NCBI GenBank assembly: GCA_963819785.1
Contig: CAWFXW010000037.1
Coordinates: forward strand, 248,001-312,000
Length of the DNA stretch: 64,000 nt
Direction: 5' to 3'
Source of the DNA: Palsa-504 sp963819785
Lineage (GTDB): Bacteria > Actinomycetota > Actinomycetes > Streptosporangiales > Streptosporangiaceae
Of this stretch, positions 46,030-54,883 are shown piece after piece. Both the position numbers and the translations under genes were made by a program. Positions within the stretch are counted from its first letter, which is position 1. Each line of letters opens with the position of its first letter. Under the pieces are notes generated by a model. It was not told the DNA's origin and did no database searches. It saw only the letters and a program-made list of their open reading frames with translations.

Positions 46030-46306
46030 CTCGAAATTCAAGCTCCCTGCGGGGAAAGATAACCTAGGCGCCGCCTCGATCCTGGCGGCTCTGACGGAAT
46101 CCGACGGCTGGATCGTTCCCCCCCGGTCACGAAACCTCGGCCCAGTAGGCGAGTTCGCCGGCTACCTGCACTATCGCGATCAGGTGAAGCCATGGCTTAC
46201 GCTGCCCGACCTGCCTGTGCCCGAGCAATTCCGGCAGATACTGCACGATTGGGCCCACGGCAGGCTCGATATCACAACGATGCCTCGGCCAGTCGTCGTT
46301 TACTAG
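46028..46306 (+). pseudogene. Probable 3' end of the interrupted NACHT gene
   Basis: An open frame with no start codon, beginning exactly where the decayed insertion gene stops: KLPAGKDNLGAASILAAL, SRNLGPVGEFAGYLHYRD, LPDLPVPEQFRQILHDWAHG, ending TMPRPVVVY at a TAG (46304-46306). It lacks any N-terminus and has good coding character. Its position and composition (less GC-extreme codons, like the NACHT gene) suggest it is the last ~92 residues of that protein. Confidence 0.5.
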
Positions 46307-46916
46307 AAGCGAGGAATTCAGCCTCGGCATCGGCATGGGGATCGAAGTCAGCGGCTCCTGCGAATGCACGCTCATGCCGCCGACAGGGTCGAGCGCCGCG
46401 GCCCCGCAGGGTCGGCCCTGTCACCCGATCAGTCGACAGCCGGGACGGGGCTGACGGGGCAGCCGATCACGCAGAGCAACCTCAGTCTTTGGGCGCCTGC
46501 GCAAGTAGCCGCCGTTATCTGTACTGGAACAGCCTCCTCGGTCCGGTCCGTTCGAGGCGCGCAGAACGGCGGTGTTTCTGTCGCCGTCATCCTGGTGAAT
46601 GCGCGGCGAAGTGTAGCGGTCCGGAACTATCGCGCCTGGTCCCCGGAGGTATTAGAGCGGTCTGCGGGACCACCGTCTTACCCTGCAGCCGGTATCGCCC
46701 ACCGTGCTCTGACTCCGAACTGGCCAGTCCCGCCCACCGATCAGCATGACCGCGCCCGCCCTCGCCGTTCGTGCCTACCGGTGCGCCGCCGGGCCCGGTG
46801 CCACCGCCGTGACGTCGAGCTGGCCGAGAACTCCGAGGATGTGATCGATCGGCTGCTCGTTCACCAGGCCGGGTCCTGCTCGGCGAAGGATGGGCCGGGT
46901 TGTCGGCCGGCGCGGT
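46307..46916. other. 610-bp region of unrecognised, probably decayed sequence
   Basis: Several overlapping ORFs of under 220 codons exist, none with a recognisable motif, a ribosome binding site or consistent codon bias. A short minus-strand stretch (about 46285-46380) reads FDPHADAEAEFLASSKRRL but ends quickly. Likely remnants. Confidence 0.4.
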
Positions 46917-47327
46917 TCAGGGCGGGGAGGCACTGGATGCTTCGCCGTGCCCGGCCGCCAAGGCGCTGGTCAGCCCTTCGAGGTCGGCGACGGTCACGGT
47001 GAGCGCCGAGTGGCCACTTCGGCGCAGCGGTGATGGCACCTTGTCCGCGAAATGGATGCACACCCCCGCGTTGTGGTTCGTTCCGAAGCTCAAGCCGTCG
47101 TCGACCATGGACCCGCGAACACCGAACGCGGTCCACCAGCGGTAGTTCCGGGTGATGTGCGCCTCAGTGACATTTGCCAGCGGCGTCTTGATCTTGAAGA
47201 AACCGAAGGTCGCCGAGAGGGAGCCGTCGTCGGTGAGCGTGACGCCGTCTATTGAACTTCGCAGCCCGAAGGGCACCAGCAACGGCAAATATCGCTTGTC
47301 AATAGCGTAGGCAAAACGTCTGGACAT
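46917..47327 (-). CDS. Conserved hypothetical protein, 136 aa
   Basis: FAYAIDKRYLPLLVPFGL, DDGSLSATFGFFKIKTPLANVTEAHITRNYRWWTAFGVRGS (in parts), DDGLSFGTNHNAGVCIHFADKV, SALTVTVADLEGLTSAL. I recall this alternating beta pattern from an actinobacterial family of unknown function, possibly a PH-like fold. The frame is intact and ends in an Ala/Ser tail. Start ATG 47327. One of the few undamaged genes in this stretch. Confidence 0.75.
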   Translation of the reverse strand: MSRRFAYAIDKRYLPLLVPFGLRSSIDGVTLTDDGSLSATFGFFKIKTPLANVTEAHITRNYRWWTAFGVRGSMVDDGLSFGTNHNAGVCIHFADKVPSPLRRSGHSALTVTVADLEGLTSALAAGHGEASSASPP

Positions 47328-47479
47328 GATTGGTCCGACCCCCTGTCATGCATGAGCGCGACTGAGCCAGGTATTGTCCGATTTCCACGTTACATCGAAA
47401 GCTTCGCCAGGGAACTGGGAGCAAGGGGCGGGCCCGCTCAACCGTCACCCGCCGGGCTCGGGCCTCCGGCAGAGCATGG

Positions 47480-47745
47480 CGGATCTCGCTGCTCGCGCTG
47501 AACGGGCTGCGGGTCTCCGAGGCCACCGCGCCGGCATTGAGCACCTCGTCCTGGAATGCGGCCACCGGACTCACGATTACCCGCGAGGGCGGCAAGGTCG
47601 TCACCATACCGCTCGCGCCGCGCACTGCCCGGGCGATCGACTTGGCCATCGGTGAGCGCACCGGCGCACCAGTGTTCCTGGCCGCGGACGGCGCGGCGGC
47701 TGGACCGGCACGCCACTTACATCGTCGCCGACTACGTCGGAGCTC
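47480..47745 (+). pseudogene. Tyrosine recombinase (integrase) remnant
   Basis: Pieces in three frames line up with a tyrosine recombinase: ISLLALNGLRVSEAT, then GIEHLVLECGHRT in the next frame, back to TITREGGKVVTIPLAPRTARAIDLAIGERTGAPVFLAADG, then RRLDRHATYIVADYVGA in a third. The catalytic section (HxxR box, second His) between the last two pieces is deleted, leaving only the tail that follows the nucleophile region. Two compensating frameshifts show long decay. It marks the island as formerly integrative. Confidence 0.75.
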
Positions 47746-48125
47746 CGCCCGACGATTTCAACCGTCGGACAGAGCTGCCTGCGGCCGCCGATCCCAAACA
47801 CCCGGCAGTGACGCACCGCGATCTCATCGCGAACGCGAACTGTCTCGATATGCGCGCCTGGTGGCCCGGCCAGCATGGCTGTCCAGGGCACACCTGAAGA
47901 TTCTGTGGCTCGGTATTCCTCTGCGCACGCTCACGATCATTGGCGTGGTTCACGGTCGCGGCCCGGCTGGGGGAGACCGCCCAGAGGCACAGCGGATTGT
48001 GGCGACAGGACTGGGCAGCCGGGGCTGATGCACGAGCCGGCCGATTGGGGCCGCCGCCGGCGGGCGGCGAGCGCCATCGTGCGCTCGGCGGGGCGCCGGG
48101 CGAGGCGCGGTGGCAAACTGGGCCG
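47746..48125. other. 380-bp gap without a recognisable gene
   Basis: Only short ORFs in all frames, none with family motifs. It may carry the promoter of the GNAT-AAA gene. Confidence 0.4.
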
Positions 48126-49410
48126 ATGGTGCTGTGGCGGGTGCGTGACTTCCACGATGACGATCTCGATGCTGCGATCCGGCTGTGGGGCGATCCCGCG
48201 GCGGGGGGTGAGGCGCCGGTCTTCGGCCTTTCTGACCTGGTTACCGCGGTCCGTGCCGGGGAGCCCGCGGTGGTGGCGGTCGTTGGCGATCAGCTGGCCG
48301 GGACCGCCGCGGCGACGGTCAGCGGCGGCCGCGCGTGGATCGTGCGGATCAGCCTGGCCGCCGCGTGGCGGAACCGGGGCATCGGCAGCGCGATGCTGAC
48401 CGAGCTCGAGCGGCGGCTGGTGGCGGTCGGCGTGCACCGCATCGACTGTCTGCTGGCGAGCGGCGACGAGGTCGGCGCGCTGGCCCTGGAGCACGGCGGC
48501 TACCGGGCCCGGCCGGGCATGGTCTTCTACGAGAAGCTGGAGCCGGTCGGGCCGGGCGACGTCGGGATCCTGGGCAGGCTGGGGGGCCGGATGCTGCGGG
48601 CCGGTACCTGGGACGAGCTCGAGGGAATGGTCAAGGAGAAGGAGCTGATCGAGCGGAGGGTGATCCTCCCGCTGGCGCAGGCCCAGCTCGCCGGGCGGCT
48701 CGGCCTGGTGCCGCCGCGGGCGGTCGTGCTGTTCGGGCCGCCGGGGACGGGCAAGACCACCTTCGCCAAAGGCGTCGCAGCCCGGCTTGGCTGGCCGTTT
48801 GTCGAGCTGTTCCCCTCCCGTCTGGCCGGTGATTCCCCGGCCGGCCTGGCCGCGGCGCTGCGGGAGTCGTTCGCGCTGGTCGCCGAGCTGGACAAAGTGG
48901 TCCTGTTCATCGACGAGGTGGAGGAGATCGCCGGGCTGCGGCAGCCCAGGACAGCCTCGGCAGCCCAGGGAGTCACCAACGAGATGCTCAAGCTCATCCC
49001 GCCGTTCCGGGAAAAAGATGACCGGCTGCTGGTCTGCGCGACGAACTCGGTCCGCGCCCTGGATACCGCGTTCCTGCGGCACGGCCGGTTCGACTACGTG
49101 CTGCCGGTCGGCCCGCCGGACGACGATGCGCGCCGTGCGATCTGGGACCGCTACCTGCGGGCCATCCCGCACCGCGAGCTGGACATGGCGGCGGTGGTCG
49201 CGCAATCCCTGCTGTTCACCCCGGCGGACATCGAGTTCGCGGCCCGCAGGGACCGCGCAGCTGGTGTTCGAGCGAGTCCTGTTCGAGCACCAGGAGGAGC
49301 TGGCTGCCACCGCGGATGTCCTGCGCGGCATCGCCGAGACCAGGCCTACTCTCACCCAGCAGATGGTCGCGGACTTCGAGCAGGACATCACCGACTTCGC
49401 CCGGGTCTGA
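48126..49410 (+). CDS. GNAT acetyltransferase - AAA+ ATPase fusion, frameshifted near the end
   Basis: ATG 48126. Residues 1-140 are a GNAT fold (FHDDDLDAAIRLWGDP, WIVRISLAAAWRNRGIGSAML with the acetyl-CoA R/QxxGxG/A loop, GGYRARPGMVFYEKL). From 160 on is an AAA+ domain: Walker A FGPPGTGKTTFAKG, Walker B KVVLFIDEVEEIAG, sensor 1 LLVCATNS, arginine finger region TAFLRHGRFDYVLPVGPP. At about 49248 GGGACC should read GGACC: the next frame continues TAQLVFERVLFEHQEELAATADVL to a TGA at 49408-49410, the natural end. One extra G explains it. Role unknown, possibly acetylation coupled to protein remodelling. Confidence 0.82.
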
Positions 49411-49961
49411 ACAGCCGCCCGCCGGCACGCCGCCCAAGCCAGCAGACCTCGCGGCGAACGCCCGCCACTTCGCCGGCGCAGCTGCTGGCCGCACAGCGGA
49501 ACTCCCGCCGGACGTGCTCTACGCGACCGCGCCGTTTCCCGCACAGGCGAGTATCCGGCAGCCATGAAAGGGCCGCTCGCCGTGCCTGATTTGCCTGCGG
49601 TCACCCGCCTGACCGGCCCGGTTGCCGACCGCTCCGATTCGGTATGGCGCCGTGACGCCCGGCGCTCCCTCCGCGTGCGGCGGGCTCACGCTCCGTGATC
49701 GGCATTCGGCTTGGGCGAGGCGCACACTCCCGCCGTGGCGCGGCAAGCGCAGCGTGCTGGGCCGCTCGTGAGCACGGCGCCGAGCAGGGCGTTCTGTATG
49801 TGGGCGTAGTCGGTAGGGGGTGTGGTCCCGGGACTGCGCGGTGCTGCTGGCGGCTCTGTCCAGGATCGTTATGCCAAACCCCGCTCGCAGCGCGCCCAGG
49901 TCGGGCCCGCAGGCGATGATGTTTTCACCATGTGATTCCGCAGCGAACTCTTGGAGCCGAC
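49411..49961. other. 551-bp gap without a recognisable gene
   Basis: ORFs on both strands are short and show no family motif; PADLAANARHFAGAAAGR at 49450-49500 is the most protein-like stretch but has no start or context. No RNA gene recognised. Confidence 0.4.
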
Positions 49962-50384
49962 ATGACGATCCTGAACCAGGAAGAACCTGCCCACGCCGCA
50001 GCGGCCGCCCGGCTGCGGACCGAACCGGTTATCTGGCTGACCACAGTGGCACGATCCGGTCAGCCGCAGTCCACCCCGGTCTGGTTCCTGTGGAAGGCCG
50101 GCGAGTTCTTGATCTATGGCCTCGCGAACGGGCCGAAGACCCGCAACATCGGGTCGAACCCTTATGTTTCCCTGCACCTGGAGGGCAATGGCAGGGGAGG
50201 CGCGAATGTCATCTTCGAAGGCACCGCCAGGATCGACCCCGCTGGCCCCAGAGCCGATGCCGTACCGGCCTACATCGAGAAGTACCGCGAGTTCATCGAC
50301 TCGTACGGGTGGACACCGGAAAGCTTCGCCACGGACTACCCCTACGTGATCCGGGTGTCTGCCACGCGCGCACGGATCTGGTAA
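49962..50384 (+). CDS. PPOX-class F420-dependent oxidoreductase, Rv3369-like
   Basis: 140 aa from ATG 49962 (MTILNQEEPAHAAAAARLR). Single split-barrel domain: EPVIWLTTVARSGQPQSTPVWFLW, FLIYGLANGPKTRNIGSNPYVSLHLEGNGRG (in parts), FEGTARIDP, KYREFIDSYGWTPESFATDYPYVIRV, ending ARIW. These motifs match the TIGR03667-type F420-binding proteins as I recall them. Independent of the tandem PPOX gene at 0.7 kb and from a different subgroup. Confidence 0.9.
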   Translation: MTILNQEEPAHAAAAARLRTEPVIWLTTVARSGQPQSTPVWFLWKAGEFLIYGLANGPKTRNIGSNPYVSLHLEGNGRGGANVIFEGTARIDPAGPRADAVPAYIEKYREFIDSYGWTPESFATDYPYVIRVSATRARIW

Positions 50385-50643
50385 CCGCGAATCCGGCGTC
50401 TATCGAGACGATGCACGACGTGCCCTGCCCAGATGAGGGCCCTGCGCAGCGCCCGAGCCGGGACAGGCGTCGTGTATTAAGGTCCGCCTCACCGCTTCCT
50501 CCCGAGGCTGCCGAGGAACAGGACCCGGCCAGGGCCACCCGGCCCCGGCTTCGCATGCCAGGCCGCGATATCGCACAGCCTGGCGGGACCGTCTCCACGC
50601 CGCCGAACATGGCGATGCCGTCCCCGGCACGGGGTACGGCCGG

Positions 50644-51099
50644 TCACCGGCCCTCATCTCCTACGTGTGCCTGCTGGCACGAGATGCAGAACCAGACCGC
50701 GCGGCAGCCCCTGGGCCGGGCGGCCACCCCGCAGGCCGAGGCCAGCGCCATGACGATGAACAGGCCCGACTGTGCCCGGGCAGATGCCGCCAGGTCACCG
50801 CCCCATTCCTCGCTGCCTCCATCCTCGACCTCCCCCCAGACGCAGTCATGGGGCGCGTGCTGGAGCCGGACGATGAACTCCCCGCCAGCCCGGCCGCTGC
50901 GGCTGTGCACGACCGCGTTGGCGCTCAGCTCGCTGAGCAGATGCACGACGGTCTCCTGCGCGTCGCATCCATCCAGAAGCGACCGCGCCGCGGCCCGCAC
51001 CCGCCCGACCTGATCCGCGGCACCAGGGAACGCCCGCTCCCAGAGCCAGCCGCCACGTGTACGCCGCGGTGCGAGCAAGCCCGATCCGGCCGACGTCAC
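50644..51099 (-). CDS. ATP-binding protein, RsbW/SpoIIAB-like (HATPase_c_2)
   Basis: 151 aa with the GHKL N-box LLSELSANAVVHSRSG, a G1-like VEDGGSEEWG and a G2-like SGLFIVMALASACGV. WERAFPGAADQVGRVRAAARSLLDG at the start is typical of the many stand-alone Streptomyces-type anti-sigma/serine kinase proteins. Probable role in a partner-switching pathway; no sigma factor or antagonist lies nearby. Confidence 0.85.
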   Translation of the reverse strand: MTSAGSGLLAPRRTRGGWLWERAFPGAADQVGRVRAAARSLLDGCDAQETVVHLLSELSANAVVHSRSGRAGGEFIVRLQHAPHDCVWGEVEDGGSEEWGGDLAASARAQSGLFIVMALASACGVAARPRGCRAVWFCISCQQAHVGDEGR

Positions 51100-51136
51100 C
51101 GGCCGGCCGAGACTGCCTGAGCGGCAGGGCAGCCGG

Positions 51137-51280
51137 TCACGCCGCGTCCACCGCCAGCCAGCAGGAACCGGCGTCGTAGGTTACCGACTGGCCCGGGTGC
51201 CGGGGACTGCGGGCGGAGCAGCGCACATGGGAGCGCATACGCCTGTGCCTGCGCTCGGAGTGACCGTTGGGCTTGTCCAT
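51137..51280 (-). CDS. Possible small protein, 47 aa
   Basis: ATG 51280 to TGA 51137-51139: MDKPNGHSERRHRRMRSHV, then a basic stretch and the end VTYDAGSCWLAVDAA. The last part looks like a structured beta hairpin. There is no clear ribosome binding site. It lies between the ATPase gene and the regulator locus. Confidence 0.25.
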   Translation of the reverse strand: MDKPNGHSERRHRRMRSHVRCSARSPRHPGQSVTYDAGSCWLAVDAA

Positions 51281-51503
51281 GGCTACCGAGACTGCCGTAA
51301 TCACGCTGGCTGGCCACCATCACGAGCTGTTCCGATTCTCAGCCTGCCCGTAACCGCGTCGGCCTGCGGGGATCCATCTGTACCCGGTGTATTTCACCCG
51401 CTGTCCTCCCTCAGCCGGGCTGGTGGCACTAGCGGTGCCCGGCACCGGGAGCACACTGTCAGCGGCAGCCCGTACCGGCCCGCCGGCTCATGGAGGTGCC
51501 CTG

Positions 51504-51620
51504 ATGTCTGCCTGGCACAAGCCAGGCAGCAAGCCTTATCGCGATCAGCTGCGTCAGCTTGTCCGCCATGGGCGCCCGCGGCCTGCGGCTAACCGAACTG
51601 GTCGCCCGTGACCTGCGGTT
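51504..51620 (+). pseudogene. 5' fragment of a second copy of the HTH/TPR regulator
   Basis: ATG 51504 with a perfect GGAGGT six bases upstream encodes MSAWHKPGSKPYRDQLRQLV, closely similar to the start of the regulator at 53735 (CKPGSRPYRDQLRRTLV). After one frameshift it continues AMGARGLRLTELVARDLRLQ, like the partner's GITGPQLVAQIAADLG. Similarity stops where the flavoprotein stop begins on the other strand. A truncated paralogue. Confidence 0.65.
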
Positions 51621-52185
51621 ACAGCGGAATCGTGCGCGCGTTGATCATCCGGTCGGCTTCATCGAGCGCGAGATGCCAGGGATACGCGGCGATGAGATCG
51701 CCGCCGGTACGTGGCTGATGCGGCTCGACTCCGCCTGGGCCGAGCAAGATGCGTACTCCTTCGGCCCGGAGAGTCTCGATGCTGCGCTGGAATGGCCAGC
51801 GGCAGGCCAGCGCGGAGTTAACGAACGGGAGTACCACGACCGGAATGCCCAGGCCGGTTACCTCGGCGAGCACGCCGAGTGCGTACGTGTCGCTGACGCC
51901 CAGCGCCCACTTATTGATCGTGTTGTAGGTGGCCGGGGCAACGATGACGGCGTCGGGCAGCTCAGTTCTGGGTGCGCCCGGTTTGCTGTACTCGCTGCGC
52001 ACAGGGCTGCCGGTTTGTTCCTCGATCCCGGCCTGGTCGATGAAGTCAAGGGCAGCGGGAGTGGCGATGACGTGCACGGTCCAGCCGCGTTCCTGGGCGA
52101 GTCTGACGAGCACGCCGACTGCGGTGGCCGGGCCGGCGCCGCACACGATGACGGACATGGTGCGGGCATGAGGGTCCCGGCTCAC
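51619..52185 (-). CDS. Flavoprotein (PPC decarboxylase/CoaC-like fold)
   Basis: 188 aa, possibly starting at internal Met10. SVIVCGAGPATAVGVLVRLAQERGWTVHVIATPAALDFI (in parts), a PDAVIVAPATYNTINKWALGVSDTYALGVLAE segment with the PATxNTxxK flavin/substrate motif, and LPFVNSALACRWPFQRSIETL. FMN-dependent proteins of this fold decarboxylate peptidyl or pantothenoyl cysteine; those in biosynthetic clusters form aminovinyl-cysteine. GTGA overlap couples it to the upstream regulator, a pair seen repeatedly in actinobacterial accessory loci. Confidence 0.85.
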   Translation of the reverse strand: MSRDPHARTMSVIVCGAGPATAVGVLVRLAQERGWTVHVIATPAALDFIDQAGIEEQTGSPVRSEYSKPGAPRTELPDAVIVAPATYNTINKWALGVSDTYALGVLAEVTGLGIPVVVLPFVNSALACRWPFQRSIETLRAEGVRILLGPGGVEPHQPRTGGDLIAAYPWHLALDEADRMINARTIPL

Positions 52186-53735
52186 CGGGACACTCCGAGG
52201 CTGGCGGCAAACTGCCCGGCATCTTGGCGGATGCTTGGCGGGGCTGAGCGGAGGAGGTCACTGATGAGCCGGTGAACCGCCGGGCGCCCGGCGACTTCCT
52301 CAGGCGCGGTGTCCGCGGCGGCGCGCAGCGCGGTGAGTGCCTTTTCATGCCGCCCCCATTGAAGGAATGCGCGGGCGACGTCAATGAGCAGGCTCGCTTT
52401 GCGTTCGGTGACGGTGATAGCGCTCAGGTTGATCTGCCGGGCGATATCGATAGCGGTTCCGGCATCGCCGAGAGTGACAGCGATACTGACGCGGTGCAGC
52501 TTGGCGTTTACCGGGCCGAAGGCGGTCCAGCGGAGATTGCTGTCTGATCCGAGCTGCCGGGCAGCGTTGTCGGCTTCGGTGAGCAGGTCAAGTGCGGTGC
52601 CGCGTTCGTCGTGGTGAGCGGCGGCGATCGCGCCGCGCAGCAGAAGGGAACCATAGACCGACAGGGCTTCAGGGTTATGCCTGGTGACGTTCCGGTCCAG
52701 ACGTGCGGCCTGGCTGGTGGCGGTGGCGATGGCTGCGGCGAGGTGCCCGCCGTTCATCAGGGTATGAGTGACGATGCGGGCGCTGGCCCCGACCGTGACA
52801 GGATCATCGCTGGCAGCAGCCGCGCGCATGCTGCGGTCCGCCGCCAGGCATGCCAGTGCCTGGTCATCGAGTTTGAGCAGCAGCCCTGCCGCGACATGAT
52901 GCGCATCGGCTGAGATCGCATATGCGCGGAGCCGGGCTTCGCCGTCCAGTGTGTGGCACGCGGCGGAAAGGCGGGTGAGCAGATCAGGCAGGTCCTTGAT
53001 CAGGCCGGAGTAACGGCAGGCCTGGTACTGGCGCCTGACGCTGTCCGCTGCGCCGGTCAGCGCCGCGATATCGGGAGCCGCCTGAGGCGCGGGGGAGGCG
53101 GCTGTGTGCCCGGTGAGGATCAGGGCGAGAGGCTCGACGTCAGCGATCTGGGCGGGGTACGGGGCGGTATCGGCCGTCGTGCTTACCGTTGTCGCGTCGG
53201 CCAGCCCGGCGGACGTCCGGCGCCGCGCCGGATCATCCTCCCAGAGGGCAGCGAGGCTCCCGGCCTCGCGCCGGGTGGCCGGAGGATTGGCGGCGGGGGC
53301 GGTTCGCGTGCGTCGGCCGATGATACGGCTTGCCTCAGCCGTGTCGGCGTAGGCGATCTTGTCGGCGTCAGGCATACAGGCCAGGTCACTGGCATCGACT
53401 AGCTGGTCCCATGTTGTTCCGTAAGCTTCGGCCAGGATCTTCAGTGCCCTGACCGGCGGGCGGACGCCGCCGTCCGGCCACTTCTCGTAATCGCCGATCC
53501 GGTTGCCGCGCATCGGCGCACGCGGGTTGCCGGTAATCTCGTTGAACCTCGTGGCGGCCTGCGTTTGTGACAGTTCAGCGGCATACCGCCACGCCTGCCT
53601 CGGCCGCATGCCGCAACGGCCAAGGTCGGCGGCGATCTGAGCCACCAGTTGCGGCCCGGTAATCCCCGCAGCGACGAGCGTACGGCGCAACTGGTCCCGG
53701 TATGGCCTGCTGCCCGGCTTGCAGCGTGCAGCCAC
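52182..53735 (-). CDS. HTH transcriptional regulator with TPR-like C-terminal domain
   Basis: Start reset to GTG 53735, six bases after GGAGGG; 91 upstream codons in the frame are spurious. About 517 aa. The N-terminal region is XRE-like: RPYRDQLRRTLVAAGITGPQLVAQIAADLG, MRPRQAWRYAAELSQTQAATRFNEI, NRIGDYEKWPDGG..PPVRALKILAEAYGTTWDQLVD (in parts). A Pro/Thr linker and a long helical repeat region follow (residues 230-510: LRAYAISADAHHVAAGLLLKL, LRGAIAAAHHDERGTALDLLTEAD). This is typical of Streptomyces regulators that sense peptides or small signals. It is divergent from the dapF-ddl-murF cluster and may control it. Confidence 0.88.
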   Translation of the reverse strand: MAARCKPGSRPYRDQLRRTLVAAGITGPQLVAQIAADLGRCGMRPRQAWRYAAELSQTQAATRFNEITGNPRAPMRGNRIGDYEKWPDGGVRPPVRALKILAEAYGTTWDQLVDASDLACMPDADKIAYADTAEASRIIGRRTRTAPAANPPATRREAGSLAALWEDDPARRRTSAGLADATTVSTTADTAPYPAQIADVEPLALILTGHTAASPAPQAAPDIAALTGAADSVRRQYQACRYSGLIKDLPDLLTRLSAACHTLDGEARLRAYAISADAHHVAAGLLLKLDDQALACLAADRSMRAAAASDDPVTVGASARIVTHTLMNGGHLAAAIATATSQAARLDRNVTRHNPEALSVYGSLLLRGAIAAAHHDERGTALDLLTEADNAARQLGSDSNLRWTAFGPVNAKLHRVSIAVTLGDAGTAIDIARQINLSAITVTERKASLLIDVARAFLQWGRHEKALTALRAAADTAPEEVAGRPAVHRLISDLLRSAPPSIRQDAGQFAASLGVSR

Positions 53736-54089
53736 GATATCCCTCCGAACAATCCCGGCGTGCGAATGCCTAGCGCTGTTCTCGATTGTGCCCCGGTAAT
53801 CCGCGCCCAGGCGAGTTTCGCCGACGTCATGGCGCCTTCCCGGATGGGGGATTTTCCCGGTCTCATGACAAGAGACGCAGGTCAGGCGCCTTTCCGGCAG
53901 GGATGAAGTTGCATCCGCGCAGGGGATGCCGCATCTCCGCGCGCCAGTGGATGCTTCTCGCCATGGAGCCTGCGCAGGATCCGGCGGAATCGTGCCACTG
54001 ATCACCATCGCCGAGGTTTCGGCCCGCTCATGCTGGCGTCCAGAAAGGCACAGGGCCCGTCATGCGGGCCCGGGACGGGGCTGCTCACC
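53736..54089. other. 354-bp divergent intergenic region
   Basis: Lies between the regulator (-) and dapF (+), so it probably holds both promoters. I could not pick out a convincing operator or -35/-10 pair. ORFs overlapping it are continuations of the regulator frame or noise. Confidence 0.5.
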
Positions 54090-54883
54090 ATGCTGACCTT
54101 CCGGAAGGTTCACGGCGCGGGAAATGACTTCATCTTGTTCGCCGACCCGGCCGAGGACCGGGACTGGCCGCGAGGAGGCCCGGCGGCTGTGCGCGCGGGG
54201 CACCGGCATCGGCGCTGACGGGCTGGTGGTGACCACCCGGCGCGGTCCGGCCGCGTTCGAGGTCCGGTGCTTCAACGCCGACGGGTCGACGGCGACCATG
54301 TGCGGCAATGCGCTGCGGTGTGCGGCGTTCTGCGCCGCCCGCGACCATGGCGACCAGGCAATGAGCCTGGTCATGGCCGGTGCCGGGCATCGCGCCCAGG
54401 TCCGCGGCGACGACGTGGCGGTCACGGCGCGAAGCCGGCCCTGTCGTGCCCCGGCAGGTCCAGGTGAGGTGGGACGGAACAGGCTTCGCGTTCGACGCGG
54501 TGCACACCGGCACCGAGCACGTCGTCGCCATCGTCGATGACGTGGACGACGTGGACGTGCCAGGCTGCGGGCGCATGGTCCGGCACCTCCCGGCCCTGGC
54601 CCCGCTCGGGTCGAACGTGAACTTCGTCCAGGTCATCAGCGCCCAGGCCATCAAGATCAGGACCTACGAGCGGGGCGTGGAAGCCGAGACCCTGTCGTGC
54701 GCCAGCGGCGCCGTCGCCGCCGCGGCCGTGACGCGGGCCCGGTGCCTGACCGGGCCGGGCCCGCTGACCGTGCACAACCAGGCCGGGACAGCCCTGCAGG
54801 TACGGCCCGACGCGAGCGGGCCGCCGGACGCGGCGTTCTGGGTGAGCGGCCCGGTCGCCATCACCTTCCGGGGTGAGATCTGA
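54090..54883 (+). pseudogene. dapF: Diaminopimelate epimerase-like DapF, two frameshifts
   Basis: ATG 54090: MLTFRKVHGAGNDFILFAD. About 25 codons on, at ~54167, the frame shifts and continues EEARRLCARGTGIGADGLVV, FNADGSTATMCGNALRCAAF (first catalytic Cys). At ~54430 it shifts again to EAGPVVPRQVQVRWDG, PLGSNVNFVQVI, ERGVEAETLSCASGAVAAA (second catalytic Cys), ending FRGEI at 54883. Total length minus two bases equals 264 codons, normal for DapF, so two single-base insertions explain it. Both catalytic cysteines remain. It interconverts LL- and meso-DAP or a related amino acid. It overlaps the next gene by one base (TGATG). Confidence 0.82.

Noticed and set aside
42940..46040. Target-site duplication flanking the insertion in the NACHT gene
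   Set aside because: No shared 5- to 8-mer was found at the two approximate junctions, so the ends are left approximate.
46364..47002. 212-codon ORF in the decayed region
   Set aside because: Arg/Ser/Pro-rich without motifs, and it overlaps the end of the intact minus-strand gene at 46917.
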